A stretch of 64,000 bases of DNA from JBBQLG01 sp964251665 (GCA_964251665.1 CAXUKO010000006.1:186001-250000), one strand, 5' to 3'. Counted from the stretch's first letter, positions 43,194 to 53,163 are shown. The notes: generated from the sequence alone by a model not told the origin. Program-made: numbers and translations.

Positions 43194-43883
43194 ATGCAGT
43201 CATTAACCTCTTCCTGTCTATTTATTCTATTAAGTAGTATGCTACTCGCCTATCAAAGTCAGGGCCAGCCTGCCAAACAGCCAATGGGAAAGAAGTTCAT
43301 ACCACCGATTTTTGGTCAGTGGCAAACGGGGGAGGTACTGGTAGGTAAACGGGAAGACAACAAAAGTCCGGTTAAACGGGCCGTGGTGGTCGATGCCATG
43401 ACTGATGCTTTATCATTACTGCCGGCTGGCGTGCTGGTTAACTTCCGGATCGGTTTGGATAAGGTAGCCCATGAGCCCTTTTACGAAATGATACTGATTC
43501 CGCCTTTTCCCCTGGAATCCTGTCGCTATGGTACACTACGTTACGAGTGTATCGGTGAAGCATCCAATAAGCGTCCTGACCCTAACCAGAAGCCAGTTAT
43601 CCACGAGTTTAGCTTAGTGATCACGAAACAGGATGTCTTTGATACATTTGCGGCCGTGGGGGCAACCACAAAGGATGTCAGCTACCGGATACGGGGTAAT
43701 GGACACAGTTGGGAAGGGAATTACTTCGTCTCTAAAGACCGCCAGACGATGTGGGCGGAAGTATATCCGGGCGAAACGTACACCCTTGAGCCGGATGGCA
43801 CCAAACGGCAAACTGAATTACCGGCTGTAACTTTGCAGGTCTACCACCGAGTGCCTGATGCGACAACACCATCATCTAAATAA
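43194..43883 (+). CDS. Secreted protein, candidate immunity factor
   Basis: 229 residues with a signal peptide (SLTSSCLFILLSSMLLAYQ, cleavage near 24-26), so it would be periplasmic. It starts one base after the effector stop, the usual place for an immunity gene, and a muramidase effector needs a periplasmic immunity protein. The mature part has repeated beta-strands, with EVLVGKREDNKSPVKRAVVV and GNYFVSKDRQTMWAEVYPGE. No known immunity family was recognised, so the assignment comes from position and location only. Confidence 0.6.
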   Translation: MQSLTSSCLFILLSSMLLAYQSQGQPAKQPMGKKFIPPIFGQWQTGEVLVGKREDNKSPVKRAVVVDAMTDALSLLPAGVLVNFRIGLDKVAHEPFYEMILIPPFPLESCRYGTLRYECIGEASNKRPDPNQKPVIHEFSLVITKQDVFDTFAAVGATTKDVSYRIRGNGHSWEGNYFVSKDRQTMWAEVYPGETYTLEPDGTKRQTELPAVTLQVYHRVPDATTPSSK

Positions 43884-44111
43884 GGTGCTTACATCAGGCT
43901 GTTGGTACTGGTTAGCGGCAATGCTGGCTGCCAAAGGGCAAACGTTTGTCCTCTCCACTCGCTGCACCTGACGAACCAGCGGGATGTCAGCCTTTAGGAT
44001 CTCGACCCAATTCGTGAAATGCTGCAGCGCTACAAACTGCCGCTTAGATACGAGAGCAGATCATGGTCTGGTCGGACCTATCCCAGCCGACGCAATCGTA
44101 ATCACGGACAG
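43884..44111 (+). other. Coding-like but interrupted stretch between two module genes
   Basis: One frame reads LHSLHLTNQRDVSL, a stop, then DLDPIREMLQRYKLPLRYES, a pattern with coding character but no start and one stop codon. It could be a remnant of another T6SS-related gene. Nothing further is supported. Confidence 0.3.
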
Positions 44112-44669
44112 ATGATGTACCCACTGCGCACTGATAAACCGGTTAGACTGCAGCGGCTAACCGGTATCGGATTACTTATAGTTGCCTTGTGGTTATACTA
44201 TCCGGTATGCGGCCAGAAGGCGACAACCCACCCCAAAAACACGAACCCTACGATTACGCTGACAAACCCGGTTTCGGGTATTAAACTCACGTTTCATAAT
44301 CCGGCGTTTGTCGAAACGCCCGTGAACAATTCGGCCTGGAAAGAACTGACCATCCATACCAAAGACGACACATTCACTATTAAGGCTCCCGACCAGACCG
44401 GCTACATGATTAATAATGCCAGTAACTTCAGGCAGTTCTGGTCGCCCGACGGCCAGTATATATCCCTGTACCGGGTGTATGGCATTGTCTCTAAAGAGAA
44501 ATTCTCCGGCATGGCTCTTATGTTCATGGCCCTGAGCTATGGCGAAGCCGTTGACTTTACTACCCGGACGGGTACCAGCATCACAACAGACAACTTCGCG
44601 GGTTGGGCCAAGGGTAAACCGCATACGGCACTTGCGGGCAAGTATGGTGAAGCTGATCCTGAATTTTAA
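44112..44669 (+). CDS. Secreted or membrane-anchored protein, second immunity candidate
   Basis: About 185 residues from the ATG at 44112; a longer frame from 44019 has a leader without coding character. The N-terminus (RLQRLTGIGLLIVALWLYYPVCGQ) is a signal sequence or anchor. The mature part contains KLTFHNPAFVETPVNNSAWK and NASNFRQFWSPDGQYISLYR. No family was recognised. It lies between the effector-immunity pair and the decayed DUF4123 gene, so it may be an immunity gene left by a lost effector or an extra one for the present effector. Confidence 0.5.
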   Translation: MMYPLRTDKPVRLQRLTGIGLLIVALWLYYPVCGQKATTHPKNTNPTITLTNPVSGIKLTFHNPAFVETPVNNSAWKELTIHTKDDTFTIKAPDQTGYMINNASNFRQFWSPDGQYISLYRVYGIVSKEKFSGMALMFMALSYGEAVDFTTRTGTSITTDNFAGWAKGKPHTALAGKYGEADPEF

Positions 44670-44680
44670 TCCGCGTCCTT

Positions 44681-44923
44681 ATGATTTATCTTCTGCTCAA
44701 TGCAGCACGTATGGGTACTGTCATGACGCAGGCAAAAGCCTTAAATAACGACCATCTTTCCCTGTAAAAAGGTCGCAGTGAGGAAATCCTGACGGATTGT
44801 GCACCGTACCTGGTTCGGTTCAGTGACCAGCGCGACTTCGACAACTGGTTTTTCGAGCAGGGCTGAGGCTAGTCGTGGGGCCTCTTTGTGGCTACCGACG
44901 TGCCGGGTCATGAGTTATTGAAG
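44681..44923 (+). pseudogene. Decayed DUF4123 adaptor gene
   Basis: A reading frame from 44681 aligns with the intact DUF4123 protein upstream: LLLNAARMGTVMTQAKALN, LSL-stop-KGRSEEILTDCAPYLVRF, DNWFFEQG-stop-G-stop-SWGLF and VPGHELLK. Three in-frame stops (TAA, TGA, TAG) interrupt it, and similarity ends near 44923, where the toxin gene of the next TA pair begins. The C-terminal half is missing. Confidence 0.75.
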
Positions 44924-45222
44924 CGTTCAGTGAGCCGAGATGGATTTTGTCTCACGTCAAAAATCATCAGAATATAGGCGGCAATAGGGTCGTATCGGTA
45001 GATGATTTTATAATTCCCTTCCAAGAGATAACGCGGTTTCAACGGGTGATCCTCTAATAATGGTTCTACCTGGCCTATGTCTGGGAATCCATTGCGTAAC
45101 AGATCGGCTTTATCAATAATCCGCTCGATAGTACGTTTGGCAAGGGACTCTGAGTATTGTGCCAGATATTCCCGGATAGTCTGTAAGTCTTCGACGGCTG
45201 GATTGGTGAATAGTACCGTCAT
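44908..45222 (-). CDS. RelE/ParE-family toxin
   Basis: 104 residues. The pattern TNPAVEDLQTIREYLAQYS, KADLLRNGFPDIGQVEPLL, PRYLLEGNYKIIYRYD and ILMIFDVRQNPSRL matches the ParE/RelE superfamily. ParE-like members poison gyrase, RelE-like members cleave mRNA on the ribosome; which applies cannot be read. The gene overlaps its antitoxin by four bases (ATGA) and covers the end of the decayed DUF4123 gene, so the pair may have arrived with or after the decay. Confidence 0.85.
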   Translation of the reverse strand: MTVLFTNPAVEDLQTIREYLAQYSESLAKRTIERIIDKADLLRNGFPDIGQVEPLLEDHPLKPRYLLEGNYKIIYRYDPIAAYILMIFDVRQNPSRLTERFNNS

Positions 45223-45461
45223 TTTTTTGCCCAGCCAGCCGCCAATTTTCTGATTTCGTCCAATGGTGTCGTTTCGCCCTGTGCAATAGCCCGTTCAGCC
45301 CGGTTAATTTTTTCATTAAAGGCTTCTATCGACATTGGCTCAGTACTGTAATCGGTCGCTGGACGATGTAAAAGACTCTTGATTTCCTGTAGCAGGTACG
45401 CATCAGTAGTTGCAAGAATTTCTTCAATTATCTGAAGTTTATCTTCGGCTGTCGCAGTCAT
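45219..45461 (-). CDS. Antitoxin of the ParE-type pair
   Basis: 80 residues. The N-terminal half is helical (KLQIIEEILATTDAYLLQEI) and the C-terminal half is charged, with NEKINRAERAIAQGE, then an Ala-Lys end (RKLAAGWAKK), as in antitoxins that wrap around their toxin. It has no obvious DNA-binding domain. It is first in the operon and its stop overlaps the toxin start. Confidence 0.75.
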   Translation of the reverse strand: MTATAEDKLQIIEEILATTDAYLLQEIKSLLHRPATDYSTEPMSIEAFNEKINRAERAIAQGETTPLDEIRKLAAGWAKK

Positions 45462-45476
45462 ATCAGTTGCTTTTTA

Positions 45477-45484
45477 CGAATGTA
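45477..45484 (-). promoter_or_regulatory. Predicted -7 box of the ParE-type toxin-antitoxin pair
   Basis: TACATTCG on the minus strand differs from TAnnTTTG at one base and lies about 16 bases before the antitoxin ATG. Confidence 0.35.
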
Positions 45485-45603
45485 TACATAACGACCGAAT
45501 CCTGCAAGTTCTGCCAATCTGTCACAATTTACCGGACGGGAACAGTTTTTGCCAAGCCGCTTACTGATAGTACATCCGTACTCCCTTACGCAAAACAGAC
45601 ACT

Positions 45604-47433
45604 ATGGAATCCGTACAGACCGAAAAGGGGCAGATCTCGATCCATACCGAGAACATCTTCCCGATCATCAAAAAGTTTCTTTACTCTGACCACGAAATCT
45701 TCCTGCGCGAGCTGGTCTCCAATGCCGTCGACGCCAGCCAGAAACTGAACAAACTGGCCGGATTTGGCGAATTCAATGGCGAAGTCGGCGAACTAAAAGT
45801 GACGGTCGCTGTCGATAAGGAAGCAAAAACCATCACCGTCAGCGATAACGGGGTGGGCATGACGGCCGACGAGATCAAGAAGTACATCAACCAGATCGCT
45901 TTTTCGGGGGCGTCCGAGTTTCTGGAGAAGTACAAAGACAAAATGGACGACAAAGGGGCAATCATCGGTCACTTTGGCTTGGGCTTCTATTCGGCGTTCA
46001 TGGTATCCGAAAACGTCGAGATCATCACGAAGTCATACCGGGAAGGCAGCGAAGCCGCCCGTTGGGTATGTGACGGCTCGACTGAATTTGAAATCACCCC
46101 GGCCGAAAAAACGGAGCGTGGCACCGACATTATCCTGCACATCGCGCCCGATTCCGAAGAGTTCCTGGACAACTACCGGCTGAAGAGCATTCTGGAAAAG
46201 TACGGCAAGTTTCTGCCCGTAACCATCGAGTTTGAAGGCGAAGTCATTAACAACACCGCACCGATCTGGACCAAATCGCCCGCCGATTTGACCGACGAAG
46301 ATTATAAGAAATTCTACAGTGAGCTGTATCCAATGGCCGAAGAGCCGCTGTTCTGGATTCATCTCAACGTCGATTATCCGTTCAACCTGACGGGCGTTCT
46401 GTACTTCCCTAAACTGAAAAACGACTTCCAGATCAAGCGGGAGAAGATTCAGTTGTATAGTCGGCAGGTGTTCATCACCGACGAAGTGAAAGACGTGGTG
46501 CCCGACTTTTTGATGATGCTGCACGGTGTGATCGACTCGCCGGATATTCCGCTGAACGTGTCGCGGAGCTTTTTGCAGGCTGACAGCAACGTCAAAAAGA
46601 TCAACGGCTACATCACCCGCAAGGTGGCTGATAAACTGAACGACCTGTTCAAAGCCGACCGGAAGGGATTTGAGGAGAAATTCGACGACATCGGCCTGTT
46701 CATCAAATACGGTATCCTGAGCGACGACAAGTTCTGGGAAAAGGCCAAGGACTTCGCGCTCGTCAAAAATACCGAAGGTGCCTATTACACCCTGAACGAG
46801 TACCGCGAGCACATTCAGGCTACGCAGACCGATAAATCCGAAAACGTAGTGGTGCTCTACACCACCGACCGCAAGCAGCAGGACGCTTATATCGAATCGG
46901 CTCGTCGGCGTGGTTACGACGTGTTGCTGATGGACAATGTGATCGACTCGCACTTTATCCAGACGCTGGAATACAAGCTGGAGAAAATCACCTTCAAACG
47001 CGTGGATTCGGATACGCTCGATAAACTCATCGACACCGGCATTGCCAACGAAAGCGTATTGTCGGAAGACGACCGCACGAAACTGAAGGAGGTATTTGAA
47101 CAGACCCTGAATGATAAGTCATTGACGGTGAGTGTGGAAGCGCAACCGACTGACGAATTACCCGTGACCATTACGATGCCAGAGTTTCTGCGCCGGATGA
47201 AGGATATGTCGGCTTTGTCGGGTGAGCGGAATATGTTCGGAGCTATGCCCGGCGGCTACAATGTGGTGGTGAATGCGAACCATCCCCTGGCTGCCCGTGT
47301 ACTGGCCGAAGCCGACACGACGACGCAGCAGGCTTTAGCCAAGCAACTGTATGACCTGGCCCTGCTCTCGCAAAACATGCTGACCGGCACCGAACTGACC
47401 GCGTTTGTGAAGCGGACGGTAGCTGGATTGTAA
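45604..47433 (+). CDS. htpG: Molecular chaperone HtpG (Hsp90)
   Basis: 609 residues. The ATP-binding N domain is typical: HTENIFPIIKKFLYSDHEIF, ELVSNAVDASQKL (Glu and Asn contacting ATP), DNGVGMTADEI, GHFGLGFYSAF. The middle domain has LNVSRSFLQADSNVKKIN, and the C-terminal dimer domain follows. A cytosolic homodimer, it refolds proteins with ATP and helps during heat stress. No heat-shock operator was seen. A perfect terminator follows. Confidence 0.95.
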   Translation: MESVQTEKGQISIHTENIFPIIKKFLYSDHEIFLRELVSNAVDASQKLNKLAGFGEFNGEVGELKVTVAVDKEAKTITVSDNGVGMTADEIKKYINQIAFSGASEFLEKYKDKMDDKGAIIGHFGLGFYSAFMVSENVEIITKSYREGSEAARWVCDGSTEFEITPAEKTERGTDIILHIAPDSEEFLDNYRLKSILEKYGKFLPVTIEFEGEVINNTAPIWTKSPADLTDEDYKKFYSELYPMAEEPLFWIHLNVDYPFNLTGVLYFPKLKNDFQIKREKIQLYSRQVFITDEVKDVVPDFLMMLHGVIDSPDIPLNVSRSFLQADSNVKKINGYITRKVADKLNDLFKADRKGFEEKFDDIGLFIKYGILSDDKFWEKAKDFALVKNTEGAYYTLNEYREHIQATQTDKSENVVVLYTTDRKQQDAYIESARRRGYDVLLMDNVIDSHFIQTLEYKLEKITFKRVDSDTLDKLIDTGIANESVLSEDDRTKLKEVFEQTLNDKSLTVSVEAQPTDELPVTITMPEFLRRMKDMSALSGERNMFGAMPGGYNVVVNANHPLAARVLAEADTTTQQALAKQLYDLALLSQNMLTGTELTAFVKRTVAGL

Positions 47434-47484
47434 ACTGAGACCACGATTTTCAAACGATTTAAGGGGATTAAACCTAATTTTGTA

Positions 47485-47525
47485 ATGGACCCAAACCACC
47501 TTGTGCGGTTTGGGTCCATTTTTTT
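47485..47525 (+). terminator. Terminator of htpG
   Basis: ATGGACCCAAACC pairs with GGTTTGGGTCCAT over a nine-base loop, followed by a run of T. Confidence 0.9.
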
Positions 47526-47617
47526 AGGCGAAAGTGAAAGCTGTCAATTTCTTTAATTTGTTTCGATCCGCCGGGTATCCGGTACGGTTCAAAATCCTGT
47601 TTAATCCGTTCAATCCC

Positions 47618-49986
47618 CTAAAAATCCCGGTTCAGAATCATCACCGTACCCCGTTCTTCGGGGAAGTCGGGGCCGGGCTTGATAACAAACTGATACACCC
47701 CCGGCTGCACCAACTCGCCCCGGTAACGGCCATCCCACGGCTGCTGGTAGTTGAGTGAATCAAAGACAACCTCGCCCCAGCGGTCGAATACCCGCACGTG
47801 GCATTGCGGAAACGAGTTGATTCCCGCAAAATTCCACGTATCGTTCTGCCCATCGCCATTGGGTGTAAATGCTGTTGGGATTAGCAAAGCTGGTAAGACC
47901 TCAATATTCACCTCGGCGGATACCGGACAAAGCCCATTCTGACTCACCGTCAGGCGGTAGGTAGTGGTCTGCTCCGGTCGGATAGTGATAGCCGCACTGG
48001 TGAGCGAACTCAACCCCGTCACCGGCTCCCAAGTGTAGGTAAGTCCCGGTCCGGCTGGTCCCTGTAGCTGCACGCCCCGCCCAACTACAACCGTCTGACT
48101 GCTACCCAGATCAGGCGTCGGTACGTTCAGCACCTGTACCAGCCGACTCGTATCGCCCCGACAACCAGCCGTACTCACGACACTGTAGCTGAGCCGGTGG
48201 CTACCCGGACCGGCAACCTTTGGATCGAACTGCCCTGCCGTTACGCCGGGACCGCCAAACGTACCGCCCGCCGGTAGGCCGTGCAGCCGGACCGGCGACA
48301 CCAGCGTTCCGCATACGGGTGGCAGCGAATCCAGCACAGGCCGGGGATTCGGGTTCACTACAGCCGGTATAGCTACCACACTACAGGCCGAATCGCTGAC
48401 GGTTAACTGGTACGTGCCGGCCAGCGCACGCGGTACGGTTGGTGTGGTAGCAATTACCTGACCCTCGCGTTGCCAGACGTAAGTCAGGCTGCCGGGCGAC
48501 TGCGCCACCACCGCACTCAGCGAGTTGCCCTCACACAGAGTGGGTGTAGCTGCTTTAATGCTGACTTGCTGGAGGGCGTCATTTGTGATAGTGACCGAGT
48601 CGAGGGAGGTACAGCCGGTAGCCTCGCTGAAGAGTTTTAACGTAAAGTGGCCGGGCTGAGCAATGTCCAGTGTAGGGGATACTGCACCGGGCAGATCGGT
48701 TCCGTTCAGCATCCACTGATACCGAAGGGCGGAGCCAACATTACCCTGTAACGTAATGCGTTCATCATGGCATCGTACCGTGTCGGGGGCATCAATATGG
48801 GCGGGCTGTGACGGTTTCAGGGTGAGCACAAATGTATCTGACACCGAATCACGGGTGCAGATGGTTGCGTAACTTTTGAGGACCGTATATTCGCCCGGCA
48901 GGGTGGCCTTCAGCGTTCGCTTTGTTTCGCCGGGCAGGTTGTAGCCGTTCACGCGCCACTGGTAATTGAACGTTGAGTCTGATTCCGTCTGGAGCAGCGC
49001 AAAACTACCGGGACAAAACGAAACCGGCGATTGACCGGCCGGGTCGAGAGCCGCGATGGCGGGCTTGGGCGGCACCTGACTGGCGCAGTCGACAACCAGA
49101 ATCTGGTGATCGCGCCGAACCTCTCCAATTTTGGTCAGCGTCCCGCTTGCATCGGGGCGGAACTCCTCGCAGAGCACCGTGAAGGCGTACAAGCCAATCC
49201 TGTCAGGCCGAACCGTCAGCACACCCGACGCACTGATCTGCAAGGCTGGATTTCCCGTGATGGCCCGGTTGGCGCTGTAGCCCGGTTGCCAGGGTAGCAG
49301 CCGGTACGGGGGTGAGTTCGGTGAATTGGCGAAGCCGGGCGGTTTATAAATATTGTCGTTATAGGGCGTTACGAGCGAATACCGGAGCTGGTCGCCGTCG
49401 GCATCGGTGGCCCGGAAGGCGAGCGAAAACGGCTTGTCTACGCAGATGTACTCCGCGTTAGGCGTCAGAAAAACGGGTGACGAATTGCGGAAGTACTGCC
49501 CATTCTGCCGGAGGGCCGGGAAGGCCAGGTAATAAATCATCCCCGTTGTCTGAGGCAGATAGATATTGGTGACGTTCTGGTTGCGACAGCATTTTTCCCA
49601 GACGATGTAGTACCCCGCCGGATCATCAAACGTGTTCGGGTCCAGCTGAACCACGCCGGAGTAACGCACTTCGGAGGTTTCCAGGCCCCGCGACCGGGCA
49701 CAGGCCGGGTTGGCATAGACTAGTGCCAGTCGCCGACCCAAGGTAATGGGGTAATCGCCCATGAGGGCATGGTCGCGCTGACGAAAGATCGACAGGGTGA
49801 TTTTAGAATCAATGGTGGCCTCCGGTCCCCGGCTGGCATCGTCGATGTAGAGATTCAGACTAAGCCGGAACTGCCCCGGTTTATCGAGGGCTACCAGTTC
49901 GATATTGCCACCGGCGATGTGCGAAGCGGCTGCGAACCGGCAACAACCACAGACCAGCAACCAGATCAGGCAGACGTGTTTCATAC
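47618..49986 (-). CDS. Large secreted PKD-like protein with gliding/T9SS-type C-terminal domain
   Basis: About 788 residues from the ATG at 49986; a GTG at 50005 would add seven residues. A signal peptide (MKHVCLIWLLVCGCCRFAAA) is followed by a beta-rich N-terminal part with SHIAGGNIELVALD. Several PKD/Ig-like repeats with Cys pairs run from about 300 to 690 (for example FNYQWRVNGYNLPG and LRYQWMLNGTDLPG). The end (about 700-788) carries IPTAFTPNGDGQNDTW, RVFDRWGEVVF and the PWDG turn, typical of gliding-motility-associated C-terminal (CHU_C, type B T9SS) domains, used for export across the outer membrane and surface attachment. Likely an adhesin or envelope protein. Confidence 0.85.
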
Positions 49987-50072
49987 CACAGCAATTTCTG
50001 CACAAAAACTACAGGAAAATAATATGGTAATGACAGCATCCGGTCATAATCCGTTGGAATGGGACTGATTTT

Positions 50073-50714
50073 TTAACCCTGCCCGTTTTTTGACCGAAAC
50101 CAGCCGGTAGTTGGCCGGGCCGAAAGGGGAGGGGTACTTTTGCCTTTGGTGAACCAGACCAGCCGTTTGCTCATCAGCCGGTTAATCATAAATACCAGTA
50201 CCAGCACAAGCACAACAAAGGCAAACAGAGGCAGGAGAATTGTCAGTACCGACAACCCGACGGAGGCCACGTTCTCAGTTGTCGCCACTACCGGATTGGC
50301 CAGTCCACCGGTTGTTGCGGTAGATCCCAGCCGCAGTACGCTGGTTCCGGCCTGAATCAGTCCGGCGGCTCCTCCCCCAAGCATCAGCCCCAAACCCCAG
50401 TTGAGTACGGGACTGTCTATCTTGAGAAACGATGTGCTCAGAATTGTGCCGGCAATAATGGCCGCCGGAGCCGCAATGGTATCCAGCAGGTTATCCAGCC
50501 AGGGAATGTAGTAGGCACCGAGTTCAAAAACTGTGGCCACCCCCAACGCCAGCATTCCCGGCCAGGTATTCAGCCATTCGACACTTGATATGGGGCCAAT
50601 AAGCCCGAGTTTCTGCCCCAGAACAGCAATAAATAGGGGTACAAAGACCCGAAAGCCGCAGCAGGCAGCTAACCCAACGCCTAAGCAGGCACTCATCATC
50701 CATTCCCAGTTCAT
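50073..50714 (-). CDS. DUF4126 membrane protein
   Basis: 213 residues. The pattern ACLGVGLAACCGFRVFVPLF, ELGAYYIPWLDNLLDTIAAP (about 64-83) and LGGGAAGLIQAGTSVLR matches DUF4126. Five to six TM helices are predicted, with a C-terminal TM (about 158-178) and a basic tail rich in K/R. The function of the family is unknown. It is divergent from the ABC exporter gene, with 244 bases between them. Confidence 0.8.
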   Translation of the reverse strand: MNWEWMMSACLGVGLAACCGFRVFVPLFIAVLGQKLGLIGPISSVEWLNTWPGMLALGVATVFELGAYYIPWLDNLLDTIAAPAAIIAGTILSTSFLKIDSPVLNWGLGLMLGGGAAGLIQAGTSVLRLGSTATTGGLANPVVATTENVASVGLSVLTILLPLFAFVVLVLVLVFMINRLMSKRLVWFTKGKSTPPLSARPTTGWFRSKNGQG

Positions 50715-50958
50715 CTTGGTTTGTCGGTTAGTGTAATGGTTTGTTGGCAGGATCGTTGCCGAAAACCCTGGTATAGGGCCAATGTCGGCTCTAGAACCGG
50801 CTACACACCCGTTCTAACCAGCAGACACGCGCTGTGGTTTACGATTTAGTGTCCCAACGGGTCGATAAATAATGGTCTGATTCGGGAAGGTCGAAAACTG
50901 AAACCTTTTTTTGGCTGTTACCCGACCACATACGCTTGTATTTTGTAAGACTTTTCCT

Positions 50959-52719
50959 GTGAACGAAGAACAAAAAAGTGGTCAGATATTCGACCTGGCT
51001 ACCCTCCGCCGACTCTATGACTTTGTCCGTCCGTATCAGGCCCGCTTCTACGCGTTAGTGGGCATTATCATGATTTCGGCCGTTTTAGCGCCGGTTACTC
51101 CACTGCTCATCCGACGCACCATCGACACTGACATTGGTGCGGGCGATTACAACGGACTGGCGCTGATGCTGGCCCTGATGATAGGGGTACTGGTGCTACA
51201 GGCCTTTATTCAGTTTCTGAACACGTATTTGTCGGGCTGGCTTGGTCAGCACGTGATTCGCGATGTGCGCATTCAGTTGTACGGAAAAATCCTGCACCTG
51301 CGGCTCAAATTCTTCGATAACACCCCCATTGGCCGGTTAGTAACCCGCACCATTTCGGACGTTGAAACCCTCGCCGATGTATTTTCTGAAGGCATGGCGG
51401 CCATTGCGGGCGACATCCTGCAACTGATTCTGATCATCGGCGTCATGTTCTATACCGACTGGAAAATGGCCGCAATCAGTCTGTCGACGGTGCCGGTAAT
51501 GCTGCTGAGTACTTACGTCTTTAAGGAGAAAATCAAGGATTCGTTCAATGAAGTCCGGTCGGCGGTGGCGAACCTGAACTCGTTTGTGCAGGAGCATATA
51601 ACGGGCATGAACATTGTCCAGATTTTCGGTAGCGAGGCCATCGAAGCCAAAAAGTTTGAGACGATCAACGCTCAGCACCGCGCGGCTAACATTCGCTCCA
51701 TCTGGTATTACTCCGTTTACTTTCCAGTGGCCGATATTATCTCTGCGGCCGGTACGGGGCTGGTTGTCTGGTACGGTGCCCGGAATATTCTTAACGCCGA
51801 GGTATCGTTCGGGACCGTCACGGCCTTTGTGATGTTTATCAACCTGTTTTTCCGGCCCATTCGGATGCTGGCCGACCGGTTCAATACGCTTCAGATGGGG
51901 ATTGTCAGCACCGACCGGATTCTGAAACTCCTGGACAGTGACGACTACACCGTTAACAACGGCACTTACAGCCCACCGACTCTCAATGGCAATGTGGAGT
52001 TTCAGGACGTCTGGTTTGCCTACAACGAAGAAAACTGGGTGTTGCGTGACATTTCGTTCCGCGTCACCGAGGGCGAAACTGTCGCGTTTGTGGGCGCTAC
52101 CGGCGCGGGTAAATCATCCATTATTAACCTGTTGAGCCGGTTCTACGATATCAACAAAGGGCAGATTCTGGTTGATGGCGTCGATGTGAAGCAGTATGAA
52201 CTGGGCATGCTCCGTCATAACATCGGCGTGGTGTTGCAGGATGTATTCCTGTTTTCGGATACCATCGAGCAGAACATTACCCTTGGCGACACAACCATCA
52301 CCCGCGAAAAAGTAATTGAAGCCTCCAAACTGGTGGGCGTTCACGATTTCATTGAGCGGCTGCCGGGTGGATACGACTATAACGTGATGGAGCGGGGTGC
52401 TACCCTGTCTGTTGGACAGCGGCAGTTGATTTCGTTCGTGCGGGCGATGGTCCATGACCCCAAAATCATCGTGCTGGACGAGGCCACATCGTCGGTCGAT
52501 ACCGAAACGGAGGAACTGATTCAGGCGGCCATCGACAAGCTGATGAAAGGCCGCACGGCCATTGTGATTGCGCACCGGCTCTCGACCATTCAGAAGGCCG
52601 ACAACATCATTGTTATTGATAAGGGCCAGATTATGGAGCAGGGCAACCATGAGGAACTGCTTCAGCGCGAGGGCTTCTACGCCAATCTGTACCGGATGCA
52701 GTATAAGGAAGTGGTGTAA
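50959..52719 (+). CDS. MsbA-type ABC exporter (fused membrane and ATPase domains)
   Basis: About 586 residues from GTG at 50959; an earlier TTG at 50911 gives a 16-residue leader without coding character. The N-terminal membrane domain has six TM helices (first about 27-47). The ATPase domain shows Walker A VGATGAGKSSI (about 399-409), signature LSVGQRQLISF, Walker B IIVLDEATSSVD and H-loop IVIAHRLST. Family members flip lipids, drugs or peptides out of the cell as dimers. The substrate is unknown and no accessory protein is linked. Confidence 0.9.
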   Translation: MNEEQKSGQIFDLATLRRLYDFVRPYQARFYALVGIIMISAVLAPVTPLLIRRTIDTDIGAGDYNGLALMLALMIGVLVLQAFIQFLNTYLSGWLGQHVIRDVRIQLYGKILHLRLKFFDNTPIGRLVTRTISDVETLADVFSEGMAAIAGDILQLILIIGVMFYTDWKMAAISLSTVPVMLLSTYVFKEKIKDSFNEVRSAVANLNSFVQEHITGMNIVQIFGSEAIEAKKFETINAQHRAANIRSIWYYSVYFPVADIISAAGTGLVVWYGARNILNAEVSFGTVTAFVMFINLFFRPIRMLADRFNTLQMGIVSTDRILKLLDSDDYTVNNGTYSPPTLNGNVEFQDVWFAYNEENWVLRDISFRVTEGETVAFVGATGAGKSSIINLLSRFYDINKGQILVDGVDVKQYELGMLRHNIGVVLQDVFLFSDTIEQNITLGDTTITREKVIEASKLVGVHDFIERLPGGYDYNVMERGATLSVGQRQLISFVRAMVHDPKIIVLDEATSSVDTETEELIQAAIDKLMKGRTAIVIAHRLSTIQKADNIIVIDKGQIMEQGNHEELLQREGFYANLYRMQYKEVV

Positions 52720-52775
52720 TGAGAGCCTGAAAGACCTGTTTAACGCTACCGCTTACGGTTCAAACGAGTACAAAG

Positions 52776-53093
52776 ATGACCCACACAGAACAGACTAATC
52801 AGCAACCGAAGTGGATGAATCGCTGCTATCGGATAGCGTTGGCAGGACTGGTAATCTGGCTAACTGCCTGGGCGGGATACTATTTTCAGAACGGAGAGAA
52901 GTTAGGGTACGTTATTACTATTCTAACTCCTGTACAACTTATGACCGTACCTACAGAGGTAGTTGTATGTGTGCTTGCGGCTTATAACTGGAATAGCTGG
53001 CGTGATTACCGCAAGCGAATGATTACGCTATGCTGCTCGGCACTTGTTCCGGTTTCCCTATACATGCTGCTTACGCTGCCGAAAATCTTGTGA
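52776..53093 (+). CDS. Small membrane protein of unknown function
   Basis: 105 residues with three predicted TM helices (about 19-36, 45-66 and 84-101). Polar ends and the KRMITLCC loop are visible, but no family was recognised. It starts 56 bases after the ABC exporter gene and may be co-transcribed with it. A perfect terminator follows 70 bases downstream. Confidence 0.5.
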   Translation: MTHTEQTNQQPKWMNRCYRIALAGLVIWLTAWAGYYFQNGEKLGYVITILTPVQLMTVPTEVVVCVLAAYNWNSWRDYRKRMITLCCSALVPVSLYMLLTLPKIL

Positions 53094-53163
53094 AATCCGC
53101 TGAATTGGAGCTGACAGGAAGTTCTTGAATAAAGAATTGACTTATAGTGTAGTAAAACGGATT

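Noticed and set aside
44019..44111. Longer N-terminus for the second immunity candidate
   Set aside because: The extra part is basic and without coding character, and places the export signal too far inside.
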